Of a stretch of 64,000 nt of DNA, positions 33,569 through 43,766 are shown one piece after another. The notes below the pieces were generated by a model. That model worked only from the letters and a program-made list of their open reading frames with translations. It had not been told where the DNA came from and did no database searches. The stretch lies in the NCBI RefSeq assembly GCF_019931195.1, contig NZ_JAIOUO010000002.1, forward strand, positions 186,001 through 250,000. Direction: 5' to 3'. The stretch comes from Marinobacter sp. F4216. Lineage in GTDB: Bacteria; Pseudomonadota; Gammaproteobacteria; Pseudomonadales; Oleiphilaceae. A program made the translations under genes and the position numbers. Every line of letters starts with the position of its first letter. Positions within the stretch are counted from its first letter, which is position 1.

Positions 33569-34336
33569 TTGAATACATTTGGTAAGGCGGTTGCCGCCGT
33601 TTGTTTCGCTGGCGCAATGGCCCCGGCTGCCCACGCAGAAAAGTTTTTCAGCAGCTCCAGCGTTTCGGCGCTTTATGGCACCAACTACAAGGTAATCCCG
33701 GAAGAGCAGGTAACCTTCACCTTCGAAAACGTGACTGCCCACAACTGGGGTGACACCTTCTTCTTCATCGACCGCCTGCAGTCCCGCGGCGATACCGCTG
33801 AGTTCAATGAAACCTACGGTGAGTTCTCACCGCGCGCGAGCCTGAGCTGGCTGACTGGCCAGCCGATGACCTTCGGCCCGGTCAAGGATGTACTCGTTGC
33901 CTACACCTACGAGTTTGGTACCAACGACGACCCGTTCGTGCCGGCGTTCGATAACCACCTGACCGGTATTGGCCTGAGCTGGGATGTACCGGGCTTCCAG
34001 TACGTTGATACCAACGTTTACTACGCCAACAACGATGAATCTGCTGACGACTGGCAGCTTACCGTGACCTGGGGCCTGCCCTTCAACGTTGGCGCCGCCA
34101 GCTTCCTGTTCGATGGCTTCATGGACTACTCTTCTGCGGCCAGCGACCACAAGGCCGAGATGCACATCAACCCGCAGTTCAAGCTGGACCTGGGTGCTTT
34201 CTCCAACAACCCGGGCGTGCTCTACGCCGGTATTGAATACTCTTACTGGCGCAACAAGTTCGGCCTGGATCAGGACCTGGCGTTTGTTGACGGTACCGAG
34301 AACGCTGTCAGCGCACTGGTGAAGTTCCACTTCTAA
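33569..34336 (+). CDS. Tsx-like nucleoside-specific outer-membrane channel (OmpK family)
   Basis: A 255-residue outer-membrane protein with a signal peptide (1-23, cleavage after AHA). The mature part fits the Tsx/OmpK family: SVSALYGTNYKV near the start, VTFTFENVTAHNWGDTFFFIDR, YEFSPRASLSWLTG-like strands and a terminal phenylalanine (LVKFHF). It forms a 12-strand barrel that admits nucleosides. The start is TTG with GAGGAC six bases upstream. The next gene is an adenosine/adenine deaminase, so the pair would take up and deaminate purines. A long structured leader precedes it. Confidence 0.9.
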   Translation: MNTFGKAVAAVCFAGAMAPAAHAEKFFSSSSVSALYGTNYKVIPEEQVTFTFENVTAHNWGDTFFFIDRLQSRGDTAEFNETYGEFSPRASLSWLTGQPMTFGPVKDVLVAYTYEFGTNDDPFVPAFDNHLTGIGLSWDVPGFQYVDTNVYYANNDESADDWQLTVTWGLPFNVGAASFLFDGFMDYSSAASDHKAEMHINPQFKLDLGAFSNNPGVLYAGIEYSYWRNKFGLDQDLAFVDGTENAVSALVKFHF

Positions 34337-34519
34337 GCCAGTCCGGGAGTCCGGCGTTCGTCGGGCTCCCGATTCCTCGCTCATTTCCCGTATCGACTAT
34401 AGTGACCTTACCCCCGTGGTAACGGATGCTGTTCACTGGTTCGACTATGCCGTCCATCCGGCTTGACGATCCGCAGCGTCAGTCTGCTGGCCGTGTTTCG
34501 AAAGCCAATCCTGCATTGA

Positions 34520-35488
<969 letters not shown>

Positions 35489-35565
35489 TGTTCATTCAGG
35501 GCATGCCTGACCAGTGGCTAGTAATCGGTATATGATGGCCCCTTAACGCATTCAAGGGTGTTGTT

Positions 35566-36165
35566 TTGCCGTCGACGTTTCGAAACCTGCCTCTGGTTCC
35601 CATCTCAATCAGTGCTTTGATGGTGCTGATCTGGCTGTTGCCTGTCGGCGAGTGGCTTCAGTACCACAGGGTGCTTGTCGGGCAGGGGCAATTGTGGCGG
35701 CTACTGACTGCCAACCTGACTCACATTGATGGCCCCCACTTGCTGTTTAACCTGGCCGGGTTGTGGTTGATGGCCTGGTGGTTCGGCGGTGCGCTGTCTC
35801 AACGCAAGTGGCTGGTGGTGACACTGGCTTGTGGCCTGGCCGTAACCGGCGGGCTGTTTCTCTTTTACCCCGATATCCTCTGGTACAAAGGTTTTTCCGG
35901 CGTTTTGTACGGCCTGTTTGCGGCTGGCTCGGTGTTTATGATCAGCACCCACCGATGGCTCGCTCTGGCTGGGCTGGCGCTGGTGGTGATCAAGCTGGTG
36001 GGGGATGCGGCGGGGTGGCCCGTTGTCAGCAGCGAACCGATGCATGACTTCCGGGTGGTCCACCAGGCCCACCATCTCGGCTTCATCACGGGGGCACTGG
36101 TGGCTGTTCCTTGGTCCCGGGTCAGCGGGCGATGTGGGTCAGGTTCTCTCCAAACCGAAAGTTGA
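35566..36165 (+). CDS. rrtA: Rhombosortase (rhomboid-family protease)
   Basis: A 199-residue intramembrane serine protease. The rhombosortase landmarks are NLTHIDGPHLLFNLAGLWL near residue 50, the catalytic serine in GFSGVLYG (Ser111) and the catalytic histidine in HHLGFITG (His170). About six membrane helices. It processes proteins that carry the C-terminal GlyGly-CTERM signal and helps anchor them at the surface. A fitting substrate is encoded only 750 bases away (36917-39184). The start is TTG after AAGGGTG. Its last 44 bases overlap the convergent TIGR02466 gene. Confidence 0.9.
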   Translation: MPSTFRNLPLVPISISALMVLIWLLPVGEWLQYHRVLVGQGQLWRLLTANLTHIDGPHLLFNLAGLWLMAWWFGGALSQRKWLVVTLACGLAVTGGLFLFYPDILWYKGFSGVLYGLFAAGSVFMISTHRWLALAGLALVVIKLVGDAAGWPVVSSEPMHDFRVVHQAHHLGFITGALVAVPWSRVSGRCGSGSLQTES

Positions 36166-36745
36166 ACGCCATGCTGATGCGGGGGCGTTCATTGTAGTGG
36201 GGTGCCACCATGTGCAGCAGGTAGCCCGGAAACACATACATGGTGCCGATCTTCGGGGTATAGCTCACCGTGGGTGCCGGCCGGTAGGGCGCACCCACTG
36301 GGATCGGGTCAAAGAACATGATATCGCCCGGGCATATACCCGCATTTTCTTCGGTCGGGTTCTCATCGACATCAATATACAGGCAGCCGCTCCACTCGCA
36401 GGGCAAGTGTGCATGGGGCGCGTTCCAGGCACCGAAATCGTTAATGTTCGCCCAGAGTGACGATAGGAAAATCTCGGTTTCCGGTGGCTTACGTTCGGCG
36501 TGCAGTGCCAGCCGACTGCCTACCTGGAAGATCTGCTCCGTCAGCCATTGCATCACTGGTTCTTTTGAATGATGCAGGAAGTCGCCCGAATGCCATCCGC
36601 GCTGATTTGAACGTTGGATACCATCGGTATCTTCGTCCCGCAATTTTTCCAGAAACTGTCGAATCTCTTCGGACCGGGCTCGTACTTCGGGAAGCTGGAC
36701 TTCAAGAATGGGGACACCGAAATGGTGACGGTTCTCAGCTTTCAT
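36122..36745 (-). CDS. TIGR02466-type putative 2OG-Fe(II) oxygenase
   Basis: A 207-residue protein. Iron-binding motifs: NAPHAHLPCEWSGCLYID (HxH/D-type, about residue 107) and the later HMVAPHYNERPRISMAFNF (distal histidine and the arginine that holds 2-oxoglutarate). The opening MKAENRHHFGVPILEVQLP supports the start at 36745; the frame can be read further upstream without homology. Family members resemble prolyl hydroxylase-type oxygenases and are found in marine bacteria and phages. The substrate is unknown. It lies between rhombosortase and its likely substrate gene, on the other strand. Confidence 0.85.
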   Translation of the reverse strand: MKAENRHHFGVPILEVQLPEVRARSEEIRQFLEKLRDEDTDGIQRSNQRGWHSGDFLHHSKEPVMQWLTEQIFQVGSRLALHAERKPPETEIFLSSLWANINDFGAWNAPHAHLPCEWSGCLYIDVDENPTEENAGICPGDIMFFDPIPVGAPYRPAPTVSYTPKIGTMYVFPGYLLHMVAPHYNERPRISMAFNFRFGENLTHIAR

Positions 36746-36916
36746 GACTATTTCACATTTTTTTACATAATGGGAATAAAAAAGCGGGGTAATATTTGCC
36801 CAGCGAATAAAGGATTCTAAGCCCTCCTTTCTCACGAATGCCAGTGGAACAGGCAATCTACCGAAGAGGCCGGTCGGGAATCAGGACGAAGCACCAATAG
36901 CAGTAGGGACATAGAA

Positions 36917-39184
36917 ATGACTGACCTCAGCAAGGCCAAGCTGGCACTGAAGCCGCTGGTAGCCATGATTGCCTTGGCGAATGCGCAGATGGCGTTTGGG
37001 TGTGCGGATGTGGTGGTGAATGCGGTTTCTGATACTGGAAACTCGCCGGATCTGACCACCTTTGAAGAAGCGCTCGTTGAAACCGGCCTGTGTGGTTCTA
37101 TCACCATTGATGAGTCGCTGGCGGGGGAAACGCTGACCTGGGATACCACCGATATTGTGCTGGCGACCAAATCTCTGACGATTACCGGCCCCACCACTGG
37201 CCTGGCAACCATCACAGCTGGGCAATTTCGGTATGCGGATGTTCAGGAAAACGCATCGCTTAGTTTGCGTAACCTCCGCTTCGTTCCCAGCGCAGATCTT
37301 ACCCGTGACGTCTCTTTGATTCAGGTGGGTATGGTTAGTGGCTCGCTGAATCTCGAGAATACCGAGTTCGAGGGAATTGATTCCAGTGATTGGCGTGGTG
37401 GTGGTGGCGTAATCAAAAACGCCGGCCAGTTAATGATCAGCGATAGTAAGTTCTCTGACAATAGCGTCACCGGAAATGGCGGTGCAATACACAATCGTGG
37501 CGTGGCGGAAATTCGCAACAGTCTTTTCTCAGGTAATCGAGCTGACGTCCGTGGCGGCGCGATCGAATCCTGGGATGCGGACTTAACCATCGAAGACTCG
37601 GTTTTCGAAAATAACCAAGCCTTAACCGACAATAGTGGCATCGCTGGCGGTGCCATCAGCGCAGCCGGTGAGTTCAGTGTGGGCACCACAACCATCCGTC
37701 GGTCAGAGTTTCGCGGCAACCAGGCCCGAAACTACGGAGGCGCTCTTTATCAAAGCACTGGTGAAACCCTGCTGATAGAAGACACGGTTTTTGAGGACAA
37801 TCATGTGGTTGCGGCGTCGAACGAGTTTGGCACCGGCTTTAATGCTGAGGCCCATGGTGGTGCCGTCGCCGTGGATCGTTCAACCGGGGTGTCTATTCGG
37901 CGTTCCAGCTTCGTAAATAACACGGCCAAAAATTTCGGTGGCGCCCTCTACGTTGGTCGCAGTGGTCGTAGTGGCACGGTATCCATCGAGGATTCCACGT
38001 TCAGTGGAAACCAGGCTGTTATCAGCTCTTCCGAGAGTACCGTGGGACTTGGGGGCGCGGTGTATGCTGACTCGCCTACTGGCGATCCTGTCAGTGTTTC
38101 CCTTGTGCGATCTACCCTCTCGGGTAATACGGCAGCGGGAGCCGGCGCCGGATTTTACGGCGCAGGGCCGGATCTGACCGCTGAAATCGTATCTTCCACC
38201 ATCGATGGCAATAGTTCGGCATACGGTGGCGGGGCCATGCATTTCTTCGGCGTCAGCGGAACTCCGGTCTCTGTGCGTCACAGCACCATTACCAACAATC
38301 AGGTGACGGGGGTTGAGACCTATAACGCGGGCGCTTTGTATGCGGACAGTTCGGCTGGTGTAGAGATTACTCACACGGTGATTGCAGGTAACACTCAGGG
38401 TGGCGTTGGTACCGGCAATATTTGTGTCAGCGAAACCTCCGTGTCAGTGCGGCCGAACCTTTATTACAGCTTCTGGGACGACACAACCAACAATGATGCC
38501 AGCTGTAACCCGCCATCAGCAGATGCCTCCAACTTCCTGAATGAAGCCGATTCCGGGTTGGGGGAACTAGCGGATAACGGAGGCTTTACACTCACTCGTT
38601 ACCCGGCGACGGATTCACCGCTTCGAGATGCCGGAGATCCGAATATTGTCGATGGGCCAGGAGCGGACCAGCGAGGCAGTGCTCGTATCATTAATGGTGT
38701 GGTAGATATTGGTGCTGTGGAAGCGGGTAATCTGTCGCCGGTTGCCTCCGCTATAGAGGCTCTTGAAGTAACTGAGGGTGTACCTTTCTCTATGGATGCA
38801 AGCTCAGCATTCAGCGATCCGGAGGGCTACCAGCTAAGTTACGCTCTCGAGGGTGAGCCGGAAGGTGTCGTTATTGATGCGACCAGTGGCGTGATTTCCG
38901 GTTCCGTAGAGGTTGTGGGTGATTATGCGGTTACCGTCAAAGCGACGGATTTCTATGGCCTTTCGGCAAACACAAGCTTCGTGCTTACAGTGGTGTCCGC
39001 TGAAGAGGAAAGCTCCTCTGGTGGAGAAAGCAACTCCTCAAATGACGGGAGCGACTCCTCTCCAGCAGGAGATGAGACCGTCATTGCGGACAGTACCTCC
39101 TCCGGTGGCGGAGGCTCCTTCGGGATTGTCCTGGGATTGCTGGCCCCGTTGGCCATCTGGCGGCGCTTGCGTCGGAAAGCCTGA
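36917..39184 (+). CDS. Surface beta-helix protein with GlyGly-CTERM signal
   Basis: A 755-residue exported protein. Signal peptide about 1-28. Residues about 90-560 form a right-handed parallel beta-helix with polymorphic-outer-membrane-type repeats (GNGGAIHNRG, RGGAIESWD, GGAISAAGE, YGGALYQST, FGGALYVGR). Residues about 610-690 form a cadherin/He_PIG-like domain (EGVPFSMDASSAFSDPEG). A serine-rich linker (about 694-730) leads to GGGGSFGIVLGLLAPLAIW and basic RRLRRKA: glycine pair, hydrophobic helix and arginine tail, the GlyGly-CTERM signal cut by rhombosortase. It would be displayed or released at the cell surface, perhaps as an adhesin. A strong terminator follows. Confidence 0.9.
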   Translation: MTDLSKAKLALKPLVAMIALANAQMAFGCADVVVNAVSDTGNSPDLTTFEEALVETGLCGSITIDESLAGETLTWDTTDIVLATKSLTITGPTTGLATITAGQFRYADVQENASLSLRNLRFVPSADLTRDVSLIQVGMVSGSLNLENTEFEGIDSSDWRGGGGVIKNAGQLMISDSKFSDNSVTGNGGAIHNRGVAEIRNSLFSGNRADVRGGAIESWDADLTIEDSVFENNQALTDNSGIAGGAISAAGEFSVGTTTIRRSEFRGNQARNYGGALYQSTGETLLIEDTVFEDNHVVAASNEFGTGFNAEAHGGAVAVDRSTGVSIRRSSFVNNTAKNFGGALYVGRSGRSGTVSIEDSTFSGNQAVISSSESTVGLGGAVYADSPTGDPVSVSLVRSTLSGNTAAGAGAGFYGAGPDLTAEIVSSTIDGNSSAYGGGAMHFFGVSGTPVSVRHSTITNNQVTGVETYNAGALYADSSAGVEITHTVIAGNTQGGVGTGNICVSETSVSVRPNLYYSFWDDTTNNDASCNPPSADASNFLNEADSGLGELADNGGFTLTRYPATDSPLRDAGDPNIVDGPGADQRGSARIINGVVDIGAVEAGNLSPVASAIEALEVTEGVPFSMDASSAFSDPEGYQLSYALEGEPEGVVIDATSGVISGSVEVVGDYAVTVKATDFYGLSANTSFVLTVVSAEEESSSGGESNSSNDGSDSSPAGDETVIADSTSSGGGGSFGIVLGLLAPLAIWRRLRRKA

Positions 39185-39205
39185 TTGGCGCCCGACTTAT
39201 AACGC

Positions 39206-39243
39206 AAAGCAAAAACCCCGGCCTGGACCGGGGTTTTTGCTTT
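39206..39243 (+). terminator. Intrinsic terminator
   Basis: AAAAACCCCGG-CCTGGA-CCGGGGTTTTT, extended by an outer AAAGC/GCTTT pairing. A textbook bidirectional terminator after the beta-helix gene. Confidence 0.93.
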
Positions 39244-39257
39244 CAATCGTCGATAGT

Positions 39258-39415
39258 GCTCTTCGCTTCACTCCTACCTCTGCAAATCCCGGATCGCTAT
39301 CCGGCATTCGCCCCTGCAGGGGCAAAACCGATCTGGCAAGTCCCCAGATACCAGCCCGGATAGTTGCACCGCTGTGGCTTTTTAGCCGGTGACGACAATT
39401 CCGGCCGTGACTGGA
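39258..39415 (-). repeat. Structured repeat element, copy A
   Basis: On the minus strand this reads GTCGTCACCGGC, AAAAAGCCACAGCGGT, then a stem (CTATCCGG pairing with CCGGATAG) capped by further hairpins, then GGGATTTGCAGAGGTAGGAG and TGAAGCGAAGAGC. Copy B (40122-40330) has the same blocks but a much shorter insert in place of the stem. Conserved blocks with a variable stem suggest a structured RNA or a mobile-element fragment. The remaining bases to 39561 show no gene. Confidence 0.55.
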
Positions 39416-39561
39416 GGTAACCCGGGACATCATCGGTTCCACAAACATCAACTCACCAGAAGTCGCTGGAGCGTCTTCCTCCTCAGTGTCCACGTTCGTC
39501 TAGGAGGTTGTGGGAGGTCATAATTCGACTCCCGGCATAACCCTGATTCAGGAAACAAGAA

Positions 39562-39876
39562 TCAATACGCGGAATCGCCACCGCCCTGTTCGTAGCGAAG
39601 TTTGGAATCGCGCATGAGCTGGGTCCCCTCGCGGGTCATCTCGCGTCCTTCCTCGATCATGCGTTCGCCCTCACGAATCCGTTCCTGACCACTCCTGATC
39701 CGCTCCTCGCCCTTTTCCACCAACGACTCGCCCTTTGACCACTGAGCTCCGACTTCCCTCAACGCGAGGCCTTCGTCCTCAATCTGTTCACCGTAGGTCG
39801 GTTCCCGAAACGCCGAGCAGGCTGCCAGCCCATTAACGACGGAAGCCAGAAGCAGTACATTCATTATTCTTTTCAT
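39562..39876 (-). CDS. Glycine-heptad lipoprotein, unknown
   Basis: A 104-residue lipoprotein: signal 1-18 with lipobox LAAC, then a helical region with glycine about every seventh residue (KGESLVE, KGEERIRS, GQERIRE, GERMIEE, GREMTRE, GTQLMRD). The pattern is the same as in the membrane-bound protein at 14005. It should be lipid-anchored and helical, possibly a coiled coil that packs through the glycine face. AGGAGGGCT precedes the ATG at 39876. No named family recognised. It sits between two copies of a structured repeat and upstream of, but opposite to, a lemA operon. Confidence 0.78.
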   Translation of the reverse strand: MKRIMNVLLLASVVNGLAACSAFREPTYGEQIEDEGLALREVGAQWSKGESLVEKGEERIRSGQERIREGERMIEEGREMTREGTQLMRDSKLRYEQGGGDSAY

Positions 39877-40436
39877 CTTGTAGCCCTCCTTGATCAATGA
39901 AACAAAGTCGGACTACTAACCGACGCCCACGCGCCGTGGGTTTATAATATTCAGACATCGCGAAAGCACGTAAAGTTCCACCCCGCATCGGGGATGAGTG
40001 ATCGCACGGTGCACCGTGGCGCGGTACATAACCAACAAACCCAGGCAACAGGCGTGGGGTGTTGGATCCTCTCGCAGAGTGCCGGGTTTACTTCTTTAGC
40101 CCCATCTCCTCCTTCGTTAATGCTCTTTGCTTCACTCATACCTCTGCAAATCCAGGTTCGCTGTACTGCTGTGGCTTTGTAACCGATGACGATATGGTCG
40201 TAGCCCGTTGGGCCGTCGGAGTTCTACGCTCGCGCCTGAGCCTCTCCTGCTCCCAACCATGGGCGTATAACTCCGGGGTTACCAACAGGCTACGCGGGTG
40301 TGGCCCGGCACCGGGTCTTAATACCCTGACCACCTTGAAAATACTGGCTCTGTCCCCACTTAGAGGGTAGTTCTATGACGTTGCCTGAAGGCCAGGCATC
40401 ATCTTTTTTCATGCATTCACCACCGGGAAAAGCACT
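39877..40436. other. Gene-free stretch holding the second structured repeat
   Basis: 560 bases. The middle and right part is occupied by repeat copy B. A palindrome GCACGGTGCACCGTGC lies at about 40005-40020. No supported gene; the short minus-strand frames here are translations of the repeat. Confidence 0.5.
40122..40330 (-). repeat. Structured repeat element, copy B
   Basis: The minus strand carries GGTAACCCCGGAG, CAGGCGCGAGCGTAGAACTC, CATCGGTTACAAAGCCACAG, CCTGGATTTGCAGAGGTATG and AGTGAAGCAAAGAGC in order. GTAACC near the 5' end can pair with GGTTAC. It matches copy A at the 3' blocks. The blocks recall group II intron domain I or retroelement leaders, but no reverse transcriptase is present and I cannot name the element. 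Confidence 0.55.
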
Positions 40437-41054
40437 ATGGGAATCGTTTATAACCCCTTTCAACAGCGGACTGTCTGGAAGCTGGCACCGCTGATGGCAT
40501 TGCTTCTGTTACTGAGTGGCTGTGGGATCAACAACATTCCCACTTACGATGAGAAAGTTACCTCTGCCTGGTCCCAGGTGGAAAACCAGTACCAGCGCCG
40601 GGCCGATCTGATTCCCAACCTGGTGGAAACCGTCAAGGGCTTCGCGGCCCAGGAGCAGGAAACCCTGACCGCGGTGATTGAGGCGCGCTCCAAGGCCACC
40701 TCCATTCAGGTGGACGAAAGCATTCTCGACAACCCCAAGAAGCTACAGCAGTTCCAGCAGGCCCAAGGGGAGCTTAGCAGTGCCCTGAGCCGGCTGATGG
40801 CAGTGTCGGAACGGTATCCGGATCTGAAGTCCAATCAGAACTTCCTGGCCTTGCAGTCTCAGCTTGAAGGCACGGAAAACCGTATTGCCGTCGCGCGCCG
40901 GGATTTTATTCAGGCGGTGGAGCGTTACAACACCGAACTGCGCACTTTCCCGGGCAAGATCTGGCACAGCCTTCTTTACAGCGATCTGGAACCCCACGCC
41001 AACTTTGAGGCCACCAAGGAAAATGCGGACGAAGCGCCCGCGGTGGAATTCTAA
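40437..41054 (+). CDS. lemA: LemA family protein
   Basis: A 205-residue LemA-type protein. A lipoprotein-like N-terminus (LLLLLSGCG) anchors a four-helix bundle with the hallmark YDEKVTSAWSQVENQYQRRADLIPNLVETVKG and later ALQSQLEGTENRIAVARRDFI, RYNTELRTFPG. LemA proteins occur with TPM-domain proteins and are thought to act at the envelope; the biochemical role is not settled. Its stop overlaps the start of the next gene (TAATG), marking an operon with two TPM genes. Confidence 0.92.
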   Translation: MGIVYNPFQQRTVWKLAPLMALLLLLSGCGINNIPTYDEKVTSAWSQVENQYQRRADLIPNLVETVKGFAAQEQETLTAVIEARSKATSIQVDESILDNPKKLQQFQQAQGELSSALSRLMAVSERYPDLKSNQNFLALQSQLEGTENRIAVARRDFIQAVERYNTELRTFPGKIWHSLLYSDLEPHANFEATKENADEAPAVEF

Positions 41055-41812
41055 TGGCTGCCCAGCTCCACAAAAGCCTGCTGTTGGTGTTACTGATTGT
41101 AATGCCGGCCACCGCCTGGGCCCAGTCCACGCCGGAATTTCCCGAGCTGACTGGCCGGGTGGTGGACCGCGCGAAGATGCTGTCGCCTGATGTGGAAGCG
41201 CGCCTGAGCCAGATGCTCCAGGCTCACGAGCAGGCCAGCACCGAACAGGTGGTGGTGGTTACCCTGCCGGACCTTCAGGGTTTCCCGATTGAGGATTTTG
41301 GCTACCAGCTGGGTAGGCACTGGGGTATCGGTCAGGAGGGCGAGGATAACGGCGCACTCCTGATCGTGGCGGAGGAAGAACGCAAAATCCGCATAGAGGT
41401 GGGCTATGGCCTTGAAGGCCGGCTCACGGATGCTGACTCCTCGGTCATCATCAATCGCATTATTTCCCCGGCATTTCGTCAGGGCGATTTTCAGGCCGGC
41501 ATTGTTAACGGTGCCGCCGCCATGATCCAGGTGCTCGGCGGCGAGCCTATGGCCGTTGCCCGGGGCCAGCAGACCGGTGCCGTTCAGGAGAAGCCTAACG
41601 CCGGCATGGTGGCGCTGTTCTTCTTCATCATGATGGCCGTGATTTTCTTTATCGGCAGTCGCGGTGGCCGTGGTGGGCGCGGTGGCGCAGCCCTGTTAGG
41701 TGCGGCTCTGCTGGGTGGCGCCATGGGCGGCCGGGGCGGCGGCTTCGGGGGTGGTGGCTTTGGCGGCGGTGGAGGCGGCTTCGGCGGCGGCGGTGCCTCC
41801 GGTGGCTGGTAG
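41054..41812 (+). CDS. TPM-domain envelope protein (YgcG-like)
   Basis: A 252-residue protein with a signal peptide (1-23), a TPM domain (about 30-165: GRVVDRAKMLSPDVEARL, VVVVTLPDLQGFPIEDFGYQL, RKIRIEVGYGLEGRLTDADS), one membrane helix (about 180-197) and a long glycine-rich C-terminus (GGRGGGFGGGGFGGGG and so on). The glycine tail is typical of YgcG. It overlaps lemA by one base and is followed by another TPM protein. The operon probably serves envelope maintenance. Confidence 0.92.
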   Translation: MAAQLHKSLLLVLLIVMPATAWAQSTPEFPELTGRVVDRAKMLSPDVEARLSQMLQAHEQASTEQVVVVTLPDLQGFPIEDFGYQLGRHWGIGQEGEDNGALLIVAEEERKIRIEVGYGLEGRLTDADSSVIINRIISPAFRQGDFQAGIVNGAAAMIQVLGGEPMAVARGQQTGAVQEKPNAGMVALFFFIMMAVIFFIGSRGGRGGRGGAALLGAALLGGAMGGRGGGFGGGGFGGGGGGFGGGGASGGW

Positions 41813-41872
41813 CTCCGCACCGATAGCCGAGCGCGCTGAATCCCTTCACCCGACAATGAGAATCACAGAATC

Positions 41873-42490
41873 ATGACACTATTAAGCAAAAGCGATCAGG
41901 AAGCCGTTACCGCCGCCATCAACGAGGTGGAACGGGAAACCGACGCCGAACTGGTCACCGTACTGACGGCCCAGTCCGATAACTACAGCTATATTCCACT
42001 GCTCTGGGCCGGCATTCTGGCGTTGCTGGTGCCGGGCATTGCCAATTACTTCGGCAACTGGTTCGGGGCCGACATGTTGATGCTGGTGCAGTGGGGCGTG
42101 TTCATCCTGCTCAGCCTGCTGTTCCGCGCACCCGGCATCAACACCCGCCTGATTCCCCGGCAGGTGCGTTACTGGCGGGCATCCAACCTCGCGCGGCGGC
42201 AGTTCCTGGAGCAGAACCTGCACCATACCGAAGGCTCCACCGGCGTGCTGATCTTCGTCTCGGAAGCGGAACGCTACGTGGAGATTCTGGTGGATCAGGG
42301 CATTGCCGATGTGCTGGACAACTCGGTGTGGGAAGGCATCGTCGCGGACTTCACCGCAAAGGTGCATCAGGGCCAGACCCGGCAGGGGTTTCTTGACTGC
42401 ATTGCCGCCTGTGGCAAGTTGTTGAAAGAGCATGTGCCCGCCACCCATGAGCGCAATGAACTGCCCGATCATCTGGTGATTCTGTCCTGA
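41873..42490 (+). CDS. Second TPM-domain membrane protein
   Basis: A 205-residue protein. The TPM domain is interrupted near its start by two membrane helices (about 39-59 and 66-84). TPM motifs: AINEVERETDAELVTVLT at the start and VLIFVSEAERYVEILVDQGI, then DFTAKVHQGQTRQGFLDCI. No signal peptide. It is the third gene of the lemA operon, 60 bases after the previous one. This LemA-TPM-TPM order is common. Confidence 0.9.
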   Translation: MTLLSKSDQEAVTAAINEVERETDAELVTVLTAQSDNYSYIPLLWAGILALLVPGIANYFGNWFGADMLMLVQWGVFILLSLLFRAPGINTRLIPRQVRYWRASNLARRQFLEQNLHHTEGSTGVLIFVSEAERYVEILVDQGIADVLDNSVWEGIVADFTAKVHQGQTRQGFLDCIAACGKLLKEHVPATHERNELPDHLVILS

Positions 42491-42491
42491 T

Positions 42492-43641
42492 CTACGGCGT
42501 GTACCAGATCGGCGAGGTATAGGCGCGCTCCTGGGACTCGCGCCGAGCCTCGTCGGGCGCATCGCGCTTGCCGAAGGCTGCCTCGTCATAGGCAATCCAT
42601 GTGGGCGTGGGAATTTCCAGCACCCGGACGTAGTAGAAGGCGCGCTCAGCCGGGTCGAAGTCAGGATCCTCCCAGAAGGCGCCGAGTACTGCATCCCCGA
42701 TCGTGTTGGTATAGCCCGCACCTTTGACGGTGCTGCCGACCGGTGTCCTCGCCCGGCCGTCCGAGCCGATCTCGCGGCCCTCAGACACGGCTATGTCGTA
42801 GATGCGTTCCTGCAGCTCGCCGTCGGCATCGAGCCAGCCTTTGACGATCTGAACCCGGTCGAGGTTCGCGCCATCGGGATCGCGCAGCGCGCGAACCATG
42901 AAGCGTGGGCCGCCGGCGCCGTCCGGCGCTGTCGCAAGGTCGCCGCCCATCGGCACGCCGCGCTCGTAGCCCTGGCGGGCAAAGTCGGGGCGGTGCACCT
43001 CATCCGGTTTGAAGTCCCAGCCGGCGAAAACGCGAACCAGCATCCGCCCGCCCGTTGTTGCATAGACTTCCTTGCGTGCCATCGCGTCCCAGATCGCCTC
43101 GCGCGTATTTTCCCGTGCCCAGACGGCAGCGAGACCGGAGGCGAGCGACTCCCAGTGGTAGACGTCGAGGCTGCCGTCTCCGTTTTCTCGCAGGTCCTGG
43201 GTGACGAGGTCTGCGTAGCGCGCCTCGGTCGCGGGTTCGGTGCCGGAGAACTTGCCGAAGAAATTCTCTTCCCGGGTTGTTGAAAGCGAGGTGTGGCTGT
43301 CCGTCGAGCCGATCATGCCGAACTTGAATGGATTCACGCCGATCGCCTCTGCCTGTTTCAGTCCCAGCTTGAGCGCGCTTCGGGCGTATTCGTGGGGCAG
43401 CATCTCGGGCTCCTTTGGATTAAGCCCGAAGTCGCCCTTGTCCCATTGATAGTAGTCCGCGAACTCGTCGTTGGGCGAGAGCATAGGATGAACCTCGCCG
43501 TCGCCCTTCATCTGCGTGACCTCGTAGATCGGTTCCCACCGCATCCGGCGCTCGGCGTACTTCATTGACGGCGATATCCTGAGCGAAGGCCGGTATCGAG
43601 AGGAGTGTTGCGAGAGCAGCGGTGGGCGTGAACAGGCGCAT
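42492..43641 (-). pseudogene. Second DUF3604 gene, internally deleted and frameshifted
   Basis: A signal peptide (MRLFTPTAALATLLSIPAFA) begins at the ATG at 43641, after GGAAGGGAG. About 25 codons later the frame is lost, and the sequence continues in another frame with the DUF3604 body (RMRWEPIYEVTQMKGDGE, LSPNDEFADYYQWDKGDFG, FGMIGSTDSHTSLSTTREEN) to the usual end (PTWIAYDEAAFGKRDAP, SPIWYTP). The first part of the domain, including the GDxHVHT metal motif, is gone, as though removed by a deletion that also shifted the frame. Strongly GC-rich relative to the lemA operon. A 397-residue frame could still be translated from an internal start, but would lack a signal. Confidence 0.75.
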
Positions 43642-43766
43642 TTCGGACTCCCTTCCAGTAGCGGAGATTGTTTTGAGTCTTGCACTCGGAACCCCTACGG
43701 TCAAAGTTTTTTTCCAGCCTTCAAAAGTTCTTTGGCAGGTGGCGAGTGGACGCACAGTCCAGAAAC

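Noticed and set aside
36832..37215. Minus-strand frame across the start of the beta-helix gene
   Set aside because: Shadow frame without ribosome site; low-complexity serine/valine composition.
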